A stretch of DNA of 64,000 nucleotides from Psychrobacillus sp. NEAU-3TGS (lineage in GTDB: Bacteria; Bacillota; Bacilli; Bacillales_A; Planococcaceae), in the NCBI RefSeq assembly GCF_029955155.1, contig NZ_JAPNOZ010000005.1, positions 79,448 through 143,447 of the forward strand, read 5' to 3'. This document shows positions 42,755 through 51,395 of the stretch, piece by piece (positions within the stretch are counted from its first letter, which is position 1; every line of letters begins with the position of its first letter). Below the pieces are notes generated by a model. It was not told the DNA's origin. It saw nothing but the letters and a program-made list of their open reading frames with translations, and made no database searches. The translations under genes and the position numbers were made by a program.

Positions 42755-43231
42755 ATGATTGCAACGATTCAAAAAGAAAAGGATATCTATACGGCATATT
42801 TCGAACGACATCTCCAACATTCTGTAGAAGAAGTTTGGTCGATGTTGACAGAGAATGACAAGCTGCAACAATGGTTTACAGAACTTCAAGTCGTTGATTT
42901 ACGCAAAGATGGACTTATCAAGTTTGATATGCAGGATGGCACTTTCATAGATATGCAAATTGTAGACTATGAGCCTTTCAAAGTACTAGCTTTTGAATGG
43001 GATAAAGACATCGCTAGATTTGAATTATCTTCTGGTTCGGATGGTTGCCAATTAACCTTTATCGAAACTATCTCGTCCTATACAGAGCAAACAATAAAAG
43101 ACCTTGCAGGATGGCATGTATGCCTTGATGTAATTGAAGCAATTCTAGATGGTCGAACAATAGATAGAAAAGATGAGTGGCAAGCTTGGTATGTGAAATA
43201 CGAGGAGCTCCTTCAAGGAGTAATGAAATGA
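42755..43231 (+). CDS. SRPBCC (AHSA1-like) domain protein
   Basis: 158 residues with the START/AHSA1 pattern: YFERHLQHSVEEVWSMLTENDKLQQWF, FDMQDGTFIDMQIVDYEPFKVLAFEWD, and LAGWHVCLDVIEAILDG in the final helix. aaggagg lies 7 nt before the ATG. Read after the TetM-like gene, probably from the same promoter; no functional link is evident. Not closely similar to the other SRPBCC gene at 7298. Confidence 0.82.
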   Translation: MIATIQKEKDIYTAYFERHLQHSVEEVWSMLTENDKLQQWFTELQVVDLRKDGLIKFDMQDGTFIDMQIVDYEPFKVLAFEWDKDIARFELSSGSDGCQLTFIETISSYTEQTIKDLAGWHVCLDVIEAILDGRTIDRKDEWQAWYVKYEELLQGVMK

Positions 43232-43244
43232 AATAATATATACA

Positions 43245-43281
43245 AGCACTCTACAAGCAATAGTTATTGTAGGGTGCTTTC
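43245..43281. terminator. Terminator between convergent SRPBCC and methyltransferase genes
   Basis: 13-bp stem aagcactctacaa / ttgtagggtgctt (G-T pair included) with an 11-nt loop. Confidence 0.75.
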
Positions 43282-43283
43282 AT

Positions 43284-43889
43284 CTATTCATATCTAAATA
43301 TTACAAATCGTTCATTGTTATTTTGTTGATATAACTCTGGTACTCTCACTTCTTTCAACAACTCAAAAGCAGTATGCTCCTCGAGAAATTGTATATATTC
43401 TGAAGTAGGATAGTATAAAATAACATCAACTGAACGAGGATGTTGTTCTACCGACAATAAGATATTACTAATGACTTTTTGAAATATTTGAATGGAAAAC
43501 GGGTTAAAGAAATAAAATCGGTTATCATCTGATTCAATCTCATATCCTTCGGCGAAAATATGCTCAAATCGAATAGATGCCCGTGAAGGCTTTGCTCGTT
43601 CCATGTATTTAGTTAAATTTTCTAAAGCCTCTTGATAAAGCTGTCCATTCATCTCCACTCCTGTCACAGACACATGCAGGTGATGATGAATGTAAAATGG
43701 GAAACGTCCTTTCCCACAACCAAAATCTACAAATTTATCGGAAGTAGTACATACATACTCATCAAACAATGCCTCAAGTGCCATATAAGGAGTTGCTTCG
43801 TAGCGATTGTAATGTGCGGATTGGTGTTGCCACTCACGTACTCCTTCTGTTTTTATCCGCAATAAACGATCATGATCTTGTTCTTTCAT
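43284..43889 (-). CDS. Class I SAM-dependent methyltransferase
   Basis: 201 residues. FVDFGCGKGRFPFYIHHHLHVSVTGVEMNGQLY (about residues 53-85) is the SAM-binding motif I and II region, and NRFYFFNPFSIQIF holds the NPF motif in place of the usual post-motif acidic loop. The NPF motif hints at a nucleic-acid or small-molecule N-methyltransferase, but the target is unknown. The YeiH gene lies 12 nt upstream on the same strand. Confidence 0.82.
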   Translation of the reverse strand: MKEQDHDRLLRIKTEGVREWQHQSAHYNRYEATPYMALEALFDEYVCTTSDKFVDFGCGKGRFPFYIHHHLHVSVTGVEMNGQLYQEALENLTKYMERAKPSRASIRFEHIFAEGYEIESDDNRFYFFNPFSIQIFQKVISNILLSVEQHPRSVDVILYYPTSEYIQFLEEHTAFELLKEVRVPELYQQNNNERFVIFRYE

Positions 43890-43901
43890 GGAGACCCCCT
43901 T

Positions 43902-44924
43902 CTAAACATTTAAATGAAATACATAAACAAGTGCATACCCTAGAATAGATAATAAAATAGAGCCTACCAGTCCAGCAGCAATAGGCTTTACTCCCAACTT
44001 TTTAAATGTTCTTATGTCAATATTTAACCCAAGCCCTGCCATTGCCATCCCAATAAGAAGATATGCAACTGAAACAATAAAATTAGCAAGTTCTTCAGGA
44101 ATAATCCCCAGCGTGTTAATACCACTCATTACTAAAAATCCAATGATGAACCAAGGTATACTGGACAAAGAAAACTTACTTTTCGAATCACCTTTTTCTC
44201 TTTTTTTCACAATAAAACCTATAACTAAAGCAATTGGTACTAAAAGTGCTACTCGTGTAAGTTTCACAATTACAGCTAGATCTACAGCGTTGCTTCCCCC
44301 TGGATCTGCTGCAGCTATAACATGTGCTATCTCATGTAATGTTCCACCAGCAAATACACCGTATCCGTTAGAAGTTAAATTCATGATAGGATAAAGAAAA
44401 GTATATACTAACGTAAATAGCGTACCAAGTATAGCAATTGTTGCAACTCCTATGGCAGTTTCTTCATCATTTGCTTTCACTTGTGGTGCGATCGCCACAA
44501 CCGCTGCCGCTCCGCAAATTGCTGTCCCACAAGCCGTTAGAATACCTAACCTCTTATCTACCCCAAACAAACGAGAAAATCCATATACAACAAATAAAGC
44601 AAAAAGAATATTAATAAGAGCAATTAAAAATACACTTAATCCTGCATGATAAATATCCTCTAAATTTAATCGCATGCCCAATAAAATAATACCTAATCGT
44701 AATAACTTTTTACTCGAAAAAGAAACGCCACTCTGAAACAGCGTTGGTACACTAATTGTTGCGCTCCAAACCATACCTAGTATTATAGCAATCACTAATT
44801 GTCCCATGATAGATAAAAAAGGAACTCCGGATAATAACTTTGCTAATATAGCAATAACCAGTGTTATACCTATACCATAAAAAAGTGACTGATTCGTTTT
44901 AAATATATTAACTTTCTTTTTCAT
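43902..44924 (-). CDS. YeiH/UPF0324-family membrane protein (putative sulfate/sulfite exporter family)
   Basis: 340 residues and about ten helices. Diagnostic stretches are SSKKLLRLGIILLGMRLNLEDI, LTACGTAICGAAAVVAIAPQVKA and YGVFAGGTLHEIAHVIAAA. Family members are labelled putative sulfate exporters and linked to LysR genes, as here, where a divergent (broken) LysR gene begins 110 bp away. A strong ggggggatt precedes the ATG. Confidence 0.87.
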   Translation of the reverse strand: MKKKVNIFKTNQSLFYGIGITLVIAILAKLLSGVPFLSIMGQLVIAIILGMVWSATISVPTLFQSGVSFSSKKLLRLGIILLGMRLNLEDIYHAGLSVFLIALINILFALFVVYGFSRLFGVDKRLGILTACGTAICGAAAVVAIAPQVKANDEETAIGVATIAILGTLFTLVYTFLYPIMNLTSNGYGVFAGGTLHEIAHVIAAADPGGSNAVDLAVIVKLTRVALLVPIALVIGFIVKKREKGDSKSKFSLSSIPWFIIGFLVMSGINTLGIIPEELANFIVSVAYLLIGMAMAGLGLNIDIRTFKKLGVKPIAAGLVGSILLSILGYALVYVFHLNV

Positions 44925-45034
44925 CTTCCATAATCCCCCCTATATGAAGTTCACTTTACGGAAATTTCTATTATTAGTAAAATACATATATATAATCGCT
45001 ATTATTAAGATTTTTAATGATTGGATGTGATTAA

Positions 45035-45925
45035 ATGTACTATGATGCCCTTAAAACATTTGTAACACTAGTAGAAACAAAAAATTTTACAAGGGCTGCC
45101 GAGTTCCTTCACATCTCTCAACCAAGTGTGAGTGTGCATATAAAAAACTTAGAAGCCGAGTTTAAAACGGAGCTGTTTATTCGTTCACCAAAGGTATTGA
45201 AAATCACACCTACTGGAGAAATTTTATATGAACGAGCTAAACAAATACTTTCCATGTACGAGCAAACACAAAAGGATATCCTGGAACATCACCACGATAT
45301 TATAGGAAAGCTCATCATTGGTGCAAGCTTTACTATAGGCGAGTATGTTCTTCCGCCATTACTCGTGGAACTACATTCCAAGTATCCAAATCTTGAACTA
45401 GAAATATTTATAGGAAACACGGAAGAAATCGTACAATCAGTTCGACTATTTAATGTCGATATTGGTTTAATAGAGGGGCAAACAATGATAGAGAATTGCA
45501 GGTAGAGCCTTTTATGGAGGATGAACTATTCATTGTTGGATCAATACAGCATGAGTTAGTTTCAAAAGAGTTGGTAAATATGGCAGATCTTCAAAACCAA
45601 ATATGGTTCATGAGAGAAGAGGGCTCTGGGACACGAGAATATTTAAAACATATGATTCGTTCCAATGGCTTGAAGGTAAAATCTATACTTACAATTAGTA
45701 GTAACCAAGCGATTAAAGAAACGATTATTCATAGCGGGCAAGGTTTGTCACTTCTGTCTATCCATACAATAGACAGAGAGGTTCGGCAACATAATCTTTC
45801 TATTCTTTCCCTTAATCATCCAGCCTTCAAGCGATTGTTTTCCTGTGTATGCTCTCCTGTAATGGAAAACAAACGACATGTAATGGCATTTAGAGAATTG
45901 TTACGAAAAAAAAACAAAACTCTAG
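45035..45925 (+). pseudogene. LysR-family regulator, frameshifted (YeiE/CysL-like)
   Basis: Two overlapping frames reconstruct one regulator of about 297 residues. Frame one (45035-45505) has the LysR helix-turn-helix (FVTLVETKNFTRAAEFLHISQPSVSVHIKNLEAEFKTELFIR) and the start of the effector domain, then stops after GQTMIENCR. Frame two (from 45496) continues LQVEPFMEDELFIVGS and holds the rest of the effector domain (EEGSGTREYLKHMI). One extra T in gagaattgca would join them as EN-LQVEPF. At the end, a run of nine A residues pushes the frame past the expected stop near 45925 to 46053, suggesting a second one-base change. It lies divergent to YeiH, its presumed target. Confidence 0.85.
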
Positions 45926-45950
45926 CATTCATAACCATGCCAGAGTTTTG
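45906..45950 (-). terminator. Terminator of the CapA-like gene
   Basis: Stem caaaactct / agagttttg with an inner gcat/atgc pair; on the minus strand it runs into gttttgttttttttt. It overlaps the end of the convergent LysR gene. Confidence 0.75.
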
Positions 45951-45974
45951 CTTCTATAACTTTTTTTGTATCAT

Positions 45975-47063
45975 TCAATATTGGCAGTTACAGTTACCAA
46001 ATATATGTTGTTGCACCCACTTATCGGTATGGCCACTCTGGTTTTCCACTTGAACAAGCGGTTGCACCGTAAACGGCTCCCCTCTTAATACAGCTGTTGA
46101 TACAAAAGAAGGATTCTCTATACTTAACACTTGTTTACCATTAATAGTCTTCTTTAATATTTCTAATTCGGCAATTCCACCGACATTTGTGTTCTCTTTT
46201 TTTTGTGCAGAAAAGAAGTTTCCAAGTGAATAAAACACATGCGCTCTGTGGCCACTACTTGTTGTGATCAATTCATATGGCTGAATCACATGTGGATGAT
46301 GTCCGAAAATAATATCTGCTCCTGCATCTGCAATTACATTTGCAAGTCTTTTTTGTTCCCCGTTAGGTTCCAATTCATACTCTGTCCCCCAATGTATGCT
46401 GACTACAACAAAATCTACTTTGCGCTTTAAAGCGAGTATATCCTCTTTGATTCGCTCTTCATCGATACGGTTAACTAAATAATCCTTTCCACTAGGTGTT
46501 TGATGACCATTCGTCCCGTAAGTATAGCCGAGAAATCCAAAGTCAATATTATCTGCTTGTATGATACGGTCTTTTTGTAAATCCTCGAAAGTTTCATATG
46601 CACCAACATAAGGCATATCAACTGTTTTCATATAATTGATGGCAGCTCGTACACCTCCCTCTTCTTGATCGAGTGTATGGTTATTTGCCATCGATATTAG
46701 ATCTACTCCAACTTCCTTTAAGTCACTAATAATATGAGATGGACTAGAAAAATCAGGATACCCTGACAAACCAAATTCGCTACCGGCTGGGATAGACTCT
46801 TGATTGGCTATTAAAATATCTAATGATTCTAGCTCTTCTCTGACTGGCTCAAAAGAGGATAAAAAACTTTTATAATTGTATAACGGATGATGCAGCAAAA
46901 TATCACCAATCATCCCGATTGTTATCGTATCTTCCCGATAATCGATATGAAATGTCGAAAATTGTTTCCCGTGGAACTTTTCCTTAAAAGGTTCTTTTAT
47001 TTGCAAATTAAAATAAATCAAGAACGATATTAGTATAACCAGTAGAGAAATCAATATCTTCAT
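45975..47063 (-). CDS. CapA-family (PGA_cap) metallophosphatase-like protein
   Basis: 362 residues: an N-terminal membrane anchor (ILISLLVILISFLIYF), then a calcineurin-like fold with MIGDILLH, ANQES, SMANNHTLDQ, VSIHWGTEYE and IIFGHHPHVIQP, the metal-binding motifs of CapA/PgsA-type proteins. Homologues take part in poly-gamma-glutamate synthesis or export, but no capB/capC genes are nearby, so this is likely one of the orphan CapA-like proteins outside the cell. The C-terminus ends GNCNCQY. Confidence 0.87.
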   Translation of the reverse strand: MKILISLLVILISFLIYFNLQIKEPFKEKFHGKQFSTFHIDYREDTITIGMIGDILLHHPLYNYKSFLSSFEPVREELESLDILIANQESIPAGSEFGLSGYPDFSSPSHIISDLKEVGVDLISMANNHTLDQEEGGVRAAINYMKTVDMPYVGAYETFEDLQKDRIIQADNIDFGFLGYTYGTNGHQTPSGKDYLVNRIDEERIKEDILALKRKVDFVVVSIHWGTEYELEPNGEQKRLANVIADAGADIIFGHHPHVIQPYELITTSSGHRAHVFYSLGNFFSAQKKENTNVGGIAELEILKKTINGKQVLSIENPSFVSTAVLRGEPFTVQPLVQVENQSGHTDKWVQQHIFGNCNCQY

Positions 47064-47152
47064 AAAACACTTCCCTCTTCATCATCTACTTTTGTATAGG
47101 TTAGGTTATTATGCTCTCTTCTCATTGTATCTTTTATTTTTCTAAACCGCTA

Positions 47153-47180
47153 TTGACCTATTGTAGATTTTGCATATAAT
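47153..47180 (+). promoter_or_regulatory. Promoter of the ABC exporter-TetR operon
   Basis: ttgacc (47153-47158) and a perfect TATAAT (47175-47180), spacer 16 nt. Confidence 0.75.
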
Positions 47181-47204
47181 AAAAGTGAGTAATCACTCAC
47201 TTTT
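47181..47204 (+). promoter_or_regulatory. Candidate TetR operator
   Basis: Perfect 10-bp arms aaaagtgagt (47181-47190) and actcactttt (47195-47204) with a 4-nt centre, immediately after the -10 box, so a bound protein would block transcription start. The TetR gene is the last gene of this operon. Confidence 0.75.
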
Positions 47205-47224
47205 ATTAAATGGAGGTTTTATAA

Positions 47225-47965
47225 ATGACTTCAACCATTGAGTTAATACAAGTAAGTAAAAGCTTCGGCAAAAAGAACGTTTTAAACAACATTAATATTA
47301 AAGTAGATGCCGGACAAATTTTTGGTTTAATCGGTCCTTCTGGCTCGGGTAAAACAACATTAGTAAAACTCATCGTAGGGATGGACCAACCTTCCTCTGG
47401 CCAAGTCCAAGTACTAAATACACAAGTTCCTAATTTGAAACTTTTACAAAGCATTGGATATATGGCACAAGCAGATGCTTTATACAATGATTTGACCGGT
47501 CAAGAAAATCTTGCATTTTTCGCTTCTCTTTATAAATTAAGAAAAGATGTACAACAAGAACGAATTGCCTACGCAGCAAATTTAGTAGCATTAACTTCGC
47601 ATCTATCTAAAAAGGTACAAAATTATTCAGGTGGTATGAAGCGAAGATTATCGCTAGCTATTGCATTAATACACGATCCTCAAATTTTAATACTTGATGA
47701 GCCGACAGTCGGTATTGATCCAGAACTTAGAAAGTCTATTTGGGCGGAGATTGTTCGTTTGAAAAGTGAAGGAAAAACAATATTAATCACTACACATGTA
47801 ATGGACGAAGCGGAAAAATGTGATCAGCTTGCGATGGTAAGAGGTGGAGAAATAATATCGAATGGTTCTCCGGCCGCTTTAAAAAGCCATTACAACATTA
47901 ACAGTCTAGAAGAAGTATTTTTAAGAGCAGGAGGTGAAAAGGATGAGAACAATCGCATTAGTTAA
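47225..47965 (+). CDS. ABC exporter ATPase (ABC-2 type, drug-efflux-like)
   Basis: 246-residue ATPase: Walker A GPSGSGKTT (about residues 37-45), signature YSGGMKRRLSLAIALIHDP, Walker B ILILDEPTVGIDPE, switch His in TTHVMDEAEKC. This is the DrrA/CcmA-type group that partners ABC-2 permeases. A ggaggt site precedes the ATG. Its end overlaps the permease start by 23 nt, and a TetR-type gene follows, pointing to inducible efflux of a toxic compound. Confidence 0.9.
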   Translation: MTSTIELIQVSKSFGKKNVLNNINIKVDAGQIFGLIGPSGSGKTTLVKLIVGMDQPSSGQVQVLNTQVPNLKLLQSIGYMAQADALYNDLTGQENLAFFASLYKLRKDVQQERIAYAANLVALTSHLSKKVQNYSGGMKRRLSLAIALIHDPQILILDEPTVGIDPELRKSIWAEIVRLKSEGKTILITTHVMDEAEKCDQLAMVRGGEIISNGSPAALKSHYNINSLEEVFLRAGGEKDENNRIS

Positions 47966-49049
47966 ACGTGTTTGCATCCAAATGGTACGTGACAAACGAA
48001 CACTTGCTTTAATGATGGTCGCACCATTAGTCATTTTAACTTTACTGCATTTTTTAATATCCTCTGATCCAAATACTCCAAGATTAGGGGTAAATGGAGC
48101 GGAAGAAAGCTTAATAGATGAGCTAAAAGAAAAAGAATTAAAGGTCATTCCATTCGATCAACTAAAAAGTCCAAATCAACTTATTAAAGAGGAAGATTTA
48201 GATGGTGTGCTAAAAATGGAGGGAGATCAATTAAATCTTACCCTTACAAATGACGATCCATCAAAAGCAAAACTATTACAAACTAAAGTAATGCAAGCAA
48301 TTTCTACTGTAAACGCAAAAGAACAAGCAACTAATTTAGCACAATTCGCAGAGGATATCGGACAGCAACTCCCTAATACACCAATAAATTTAATTCAGTT
48401 AACAATGCCAGAAATCAGCACATCTTATGTTTACGGAAACAGTGAAACAACTTTTTTTGATCAGTTAAGTCCCATTTTAGTTGGCTTCTTTGTATTCTTT
48501 TTCGTCTTCCTCATTTCCGGAATTGGGTTGTTACGAGAGCGTACGACTGGTACTCTGGATCGTTTGATGGCAACACCTATTCAAAGAAAAGATATTGTAT
48601 TTGGCTATTTAATCGGGTATGGTTTATTTGCTATCATTCAAACAATAATCGTTGTTTTTTATGCTACTAAGGTTTTAGATATTATGCTTGTTGGGTCTCT
48701 TTGGAATGTCATTCTGATTAATCTAGCACTAGCACTTGTTGCATTATTGCTTGGTATCTTATTGTCAGCATTTGCAAATTCTGAATTTCAAATGATGCAG
48801 TTTATACCGATAGCAATTGTTCCCCAAGTCTTTTTTGCAGGAATACTACCTTTTGAGGGAATGCCCGAGTGGATGCAAATCGTTGCCAAATTTATGCCTA
48901 TGTACTATGGTGGAAATGCATTAGTAGATGTGATGTATAAAGGCTTTGGAATAAATGATATTAAAAACGAGCTATTTGTATTATTAGGATTCGCTCTTGT
49001 ATTTATTGTATTAAATATAGTCGCCTTAAAGAAGTACCGAAAAATTTGA
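47943..49049 (+). CDS. ABC-2 type exporter permease (YhfE/YhgE-DrrB-like)
   Basis: 368 residues with one N-terminal helix, a large extracellular domain (about residues 40-180) and five C-terminal helices; LRERTTGTLDRLMATPIQRKDIVFGYLIGY is the conserved ABC-2 cytoplasmic coupling loop. ATG 47943 has aggaggtg 7 nt upstream and is preferred over GTG 47934, which lies in that site. Forms the exporter with the ATPase encoded just before. Confidence 0.88.
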   Translation: MRTIALVKRVCIQMVRDKRTLALMMVAPLVILTLLHFLISSDPNTPRLGVNGAEESLIDELKEKELKVIPFDQLKSPNQLIKEEDLDGVLKMEGDQLNLTLTNDDPSKAKLLQTKVMQAISTVNAKEQATNLAQFAEDIGQQLPNTPINLIQLTMPEISTSYVYGNSETTFFDQLSPILVGFFVFFFVFLISGIGLLRERTTGTLDRLMATPIQRKDIVFGYLIGYGLFAIIQTIIVVFYATKVLDIMLVGSLWNVILINLALALVALLLGILLSAFANSEFQMMQFIPIAIVPQVFFAGILPFEGMPEWMQIVAKFMPMYYGGNALVDVMYKGFGINDIKNELFVLLGFALVFIVLNIVALKKYRKI

Positions 49050-49061
49050 AGGGAGCAACCA

Positions 49062-49709
49062 ATGTCCGAAGATGAAGTATTGTTACAACAACTATTTGAA
49101 GAAGAAAAATTAACTGATAAGCAAAAAAAGATTATCATTGCTGCAATAGAATCATTTTCTGAAAAAGGATATGCGGCAACGTCTACTAATGAGATTGCGA
49201 AAAAAGCAGGAGTAGCAGAAGGCACTATTTTTAGACATTATAAAACAAAAAAAGAGCTGCTTGTTTCTATCGTCGCTCCCCTAATGACAAAGCTAATTGG
49301 TCCGTTCATTGTAAATGATTTTCATAAAGTACTTGATCGTCCCTATGAAAACGTTGAAGATTTTTTAAGAGCAGCGATTAAAAATCGAAGTGATATTATT
49401 AAAAAGATGCTTCCCGTTATTAAAATTGTGATACAGGAAATACCATTCCAACCAGAATTAAGAGAGCAGTTTATAGAACAAGTTGCCCGAAAAACGTTCG
49501 ATCGTATTTTGCAAGTTATTAAAGGATATCAAGATAAAGGTCAACTAATTGAAATGCCAACATTAAGCGCTGCTAGGCTTGCCATTTCGAGTATATTCGG
49601 CTTTTTAATTTCTCGATATATTTTGTTCCCAGAAAGCGAATGGGATGATGAACTGGAAACGGAGCGAACCGTTCAATTTATCCTGCATGGGCTAGCAAAA
49701 AAAGACTAA
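49062..49709 (+). CDS. TetR/AcrR-family repressor of the ABC exporter
   Basis: 215 residues. The N-terminal helix-turn-helix IIIAAIESFSEKGYAATSTNEIAKKAGVAEGTIFRHYKTKKELLVSIV (about residues 27-72) is the TetR signature; the C-terminal ligand domain is helical. A longer-than-usual acidic lead (MSEDEVLLQQLFEEEKLT) precedes the HTH. Located 12 nt after the permease gene, it most probably represses the operon through the palindrome at 47181-47204. Confidence 0.9.
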   Translation: MSEDEVLLQQLFEEEKLTDKQKKIIIAAIESFSEKGYAATSTNEIAKKAGVAEGTIFRHYKTKKELLVSIVAPLMTKLIGPFIVNDFHKVLDRPYENVEDFLRAAIKNRSDIIKKMLPVIKIVIQEIPFQPELREQFIEQVARKTFDRILQVIKGYQDKGQLIEMPTLSAARLAISSIFGFLISRYILFPESEWDDELETERTVQFILHGLAKKD

Positions 49710-49755
49710 ATCTATTTTTAAAAACTCAATCGTAATAATACATTTGCGTGAGTAA

Positions 49756-49839
49756 TTTAGTTGCTTTCAAGGATCATTTAGTTGCTCTTAGACTAGAACT
49801 GGTCAATCTCAACTGCTATTTGGTTGCCTTTTGCTATTT
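49756..49839. repeat. Degenerate 21-bp tandem repeat, array 2
   Basis: Four units at 49756, 49777, 49798 and 49819 beginning tttagttgct, tttagttgct, actggtcaat and tttggttgcc. One frame reads as leucine heptads (LVAFKDH, LVALRLE, LVNLNCY, LVAFCYL) from a GTG at 49748 to a TGA at 49858, without a ribosome site. Related to the array at 24998-25081; the rest of this 246-bp gap is featureless. Confidence 0.6.
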
Positions 49840-49927
49840 ACTAGGAATTCTTCCTTGATCCTGCATTTGGGATTTAGTGCGGTGGACACTTTCTTAAGAA
49901 CCACTTGACCAATATCATATACAAAAT

Positions 49928-49957
49928 AAAAAAGCGCATAAAATCTGCGCTTTTTTT
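49928..49957. terminator. Bidirectional terminator between TetR and MFS genes
   Basis: Stem aaaaagcgca / tgcgcttttt with a 7-nt loop and T-rich ends on both strands. Confidence 0.8.
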
Positions 49958-51164
49958 ACTTTTTTGTTTGTTTAATATACACATATAAAAATCCAAAGGC
50001 ACTTAAAAATCGTAGTATGGAGCTGATATACATAGCCACTTCCATACCAAAGAGATCTAATAACCAAATACCAACTTGTGGAGCAACAAATGCCACAAAT
50101 GCTAATAAGACGTTGTAGGTCGTAATACAATACGTACGAGATTGCTCGGGAGATTTCTCTAATAATAAATTAAATAAGATCAATACCGTACCAGATAAGA
50201 AGAAACCTGATGTCGTTTGGATGAACGTTAAATAATACAAGTTTGTAGATAACGTAACTAAAAAAGGAGTTGTTGCCATTCCAAGTGCTGCCCATATAAA
50301 TACATGCATATTGGAATACTTATCAGCCCATTTTTTCCAAAGTGGAAATGTGAGTATTTGCATAAGCATACTACCAACAGAAAACATGCTAATCCAAAAA
50401 ATAGTTGCACCAGCTATTCGAACATTATATATATTAAAAAGTCCCCAAGCCATTTGCCAAGCAAAGTTAAAAAAGAGTGCGGCTGCTAAAAACCAAACGT
50501 AATGAGTATGCTTAAAAATACTCCAATCCATTGATTTCTTTTTCGGTTGATCGTTTTCTACTTTCACGACATCTTCTTCATGCTTTAATAAGAAGTACAC
50601 CTCTAGCAAGCCAAAGAGGAAAGCAATAGCAAATAGTAGCTGATAAGCAACAATACTCTCTGAAGCATCCCTCATTAAAATACCAATTAGTAAAGTTGTC
50701 ACAAGTCCAACCATCGTCAACAAACGATTACGATCACTGAAAAACTGTCCTCTTCTAGTTTCCTCGATCATCCCACTAATAAGCGTTTGCCAGCCAACAT
50801 TAGCGACTGTATTCGGAATACTAATAAAAGCAATAATCGCTAAAAATGCCCATGCTTGAAGGGAAAAAGAGGGTAAATACACCACAAATACAATGAATAA
50901 GAACATTAACCTTGCGAGAAGCACAGACATAGCCACTAGCTTCTTTTGTGCATTGGCTCGATTTAATAACACTGCTGCTGGAATAGTCATTAACAAGGCG
51001 ATCAATGGAGGCAACGAACTGATTAATCCAACTTGATAATTAGTCGCACCCAGTATCGTGATCGCAAAAATTGGGAAAAAGTTATTGGAAAAGTTAAGTG
51101 CTGTAGTAGAAGCCATTCCATGATAAATACTGATCTTCTCATTATACGTTCTCATACATTCCAT
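49956..51164 (-). CDS. MFS transporter
   Basis: 402 residues and 12 hydrophobic helices; the loop PAAVLLNRANAQKKLVAMSVLLARL lies at the motif-A position, and a charged central loop (KHEEDVVKVENDQPKKKSMDW) divides the halves. Members of this Bacilli group are uncharacterised. The N-terminus is uncertain: ATG 51164 and ATG 51155 are both possible and neither has a strong ribosome site. Monocistronic. Confidence 0.83.
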   Translation of the reverse strand: MECMRTYNEKISIYHGMASTTALNFSNNFFPIFAITILGATNYQVGLISSLPPLIALLMTIPAAVLLNRANAQKKLVAMSVLLARLMFLFIVFVVYLPSFSLQAWAFLAIIAFISIPNTVANVGWQTLISGMIEETRRGQFFSDRNRLLTMVGLVTTLLIGILMRDASESIVAYQLLFAIAFLFGLLEVYFLLKHEEDVVKVENDQPKKKSMDWSIFKHTHYVWFLAAALFFNFAWQMAWGLFNIYNVRIAGATIFWISMFSVGSMLMQILTFPLWKKWADKYSNMHVFIWAALGMATTPFLVTLSTNLYYLTFIQTTSGFFLSGTVLILFNLLLEKSPEQSRTYCITTYNVLLAFVAFVAPQVGIWLLDLFGMEVAMYISSILRFLSAFGFLYVYIKQTKK

Positions 51165-51240
51165 CCATTCCGAAAAATAATATAGGATATGCTAGAATTA
51201 TATACTCGTATGAAAAGAAAACAAGTACTTCGAGACACAA

Positions 51241-51395
51241 AATTTATCCCGCATTAACGGGCAGTAAGACTCCCACTTCAAAATGTAAGATAAGCGAAAA
51301 GATAAGTGGGAGATCAACTGCCCGTAAAAGCCCGATTGGTTTAACTAACAATCAGCGGGGGGAAGAACCCCCCACTGATTGAAGTTTCACTTTAT
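51241..51395. repeat. Dispersed hairpin repeat, copy 2 (complete form)
   Basis: 155 bp forming two hairpins. In the first, cgggcagt (51258-51265) and ctcccactt (51270-51278) pair with aagtgggag (51304-51312) and actgcccg (51317-51324). The second is caatcag..ggggg / ccccc..ctgattg. The right end reaches the stop codon of the minus-strand permease gene, so the second hairpin can terminate that operon. Copy 1 at 17965-18158 keeps the first hairpin and both outer ends. Confidence 0.85.

Noticed and set aside
49748..49858. 36-codon GTG frame through the second 21-bp repeat array
   Set aside because: Heptad-like but no ribosome site; reported as a repeat only.
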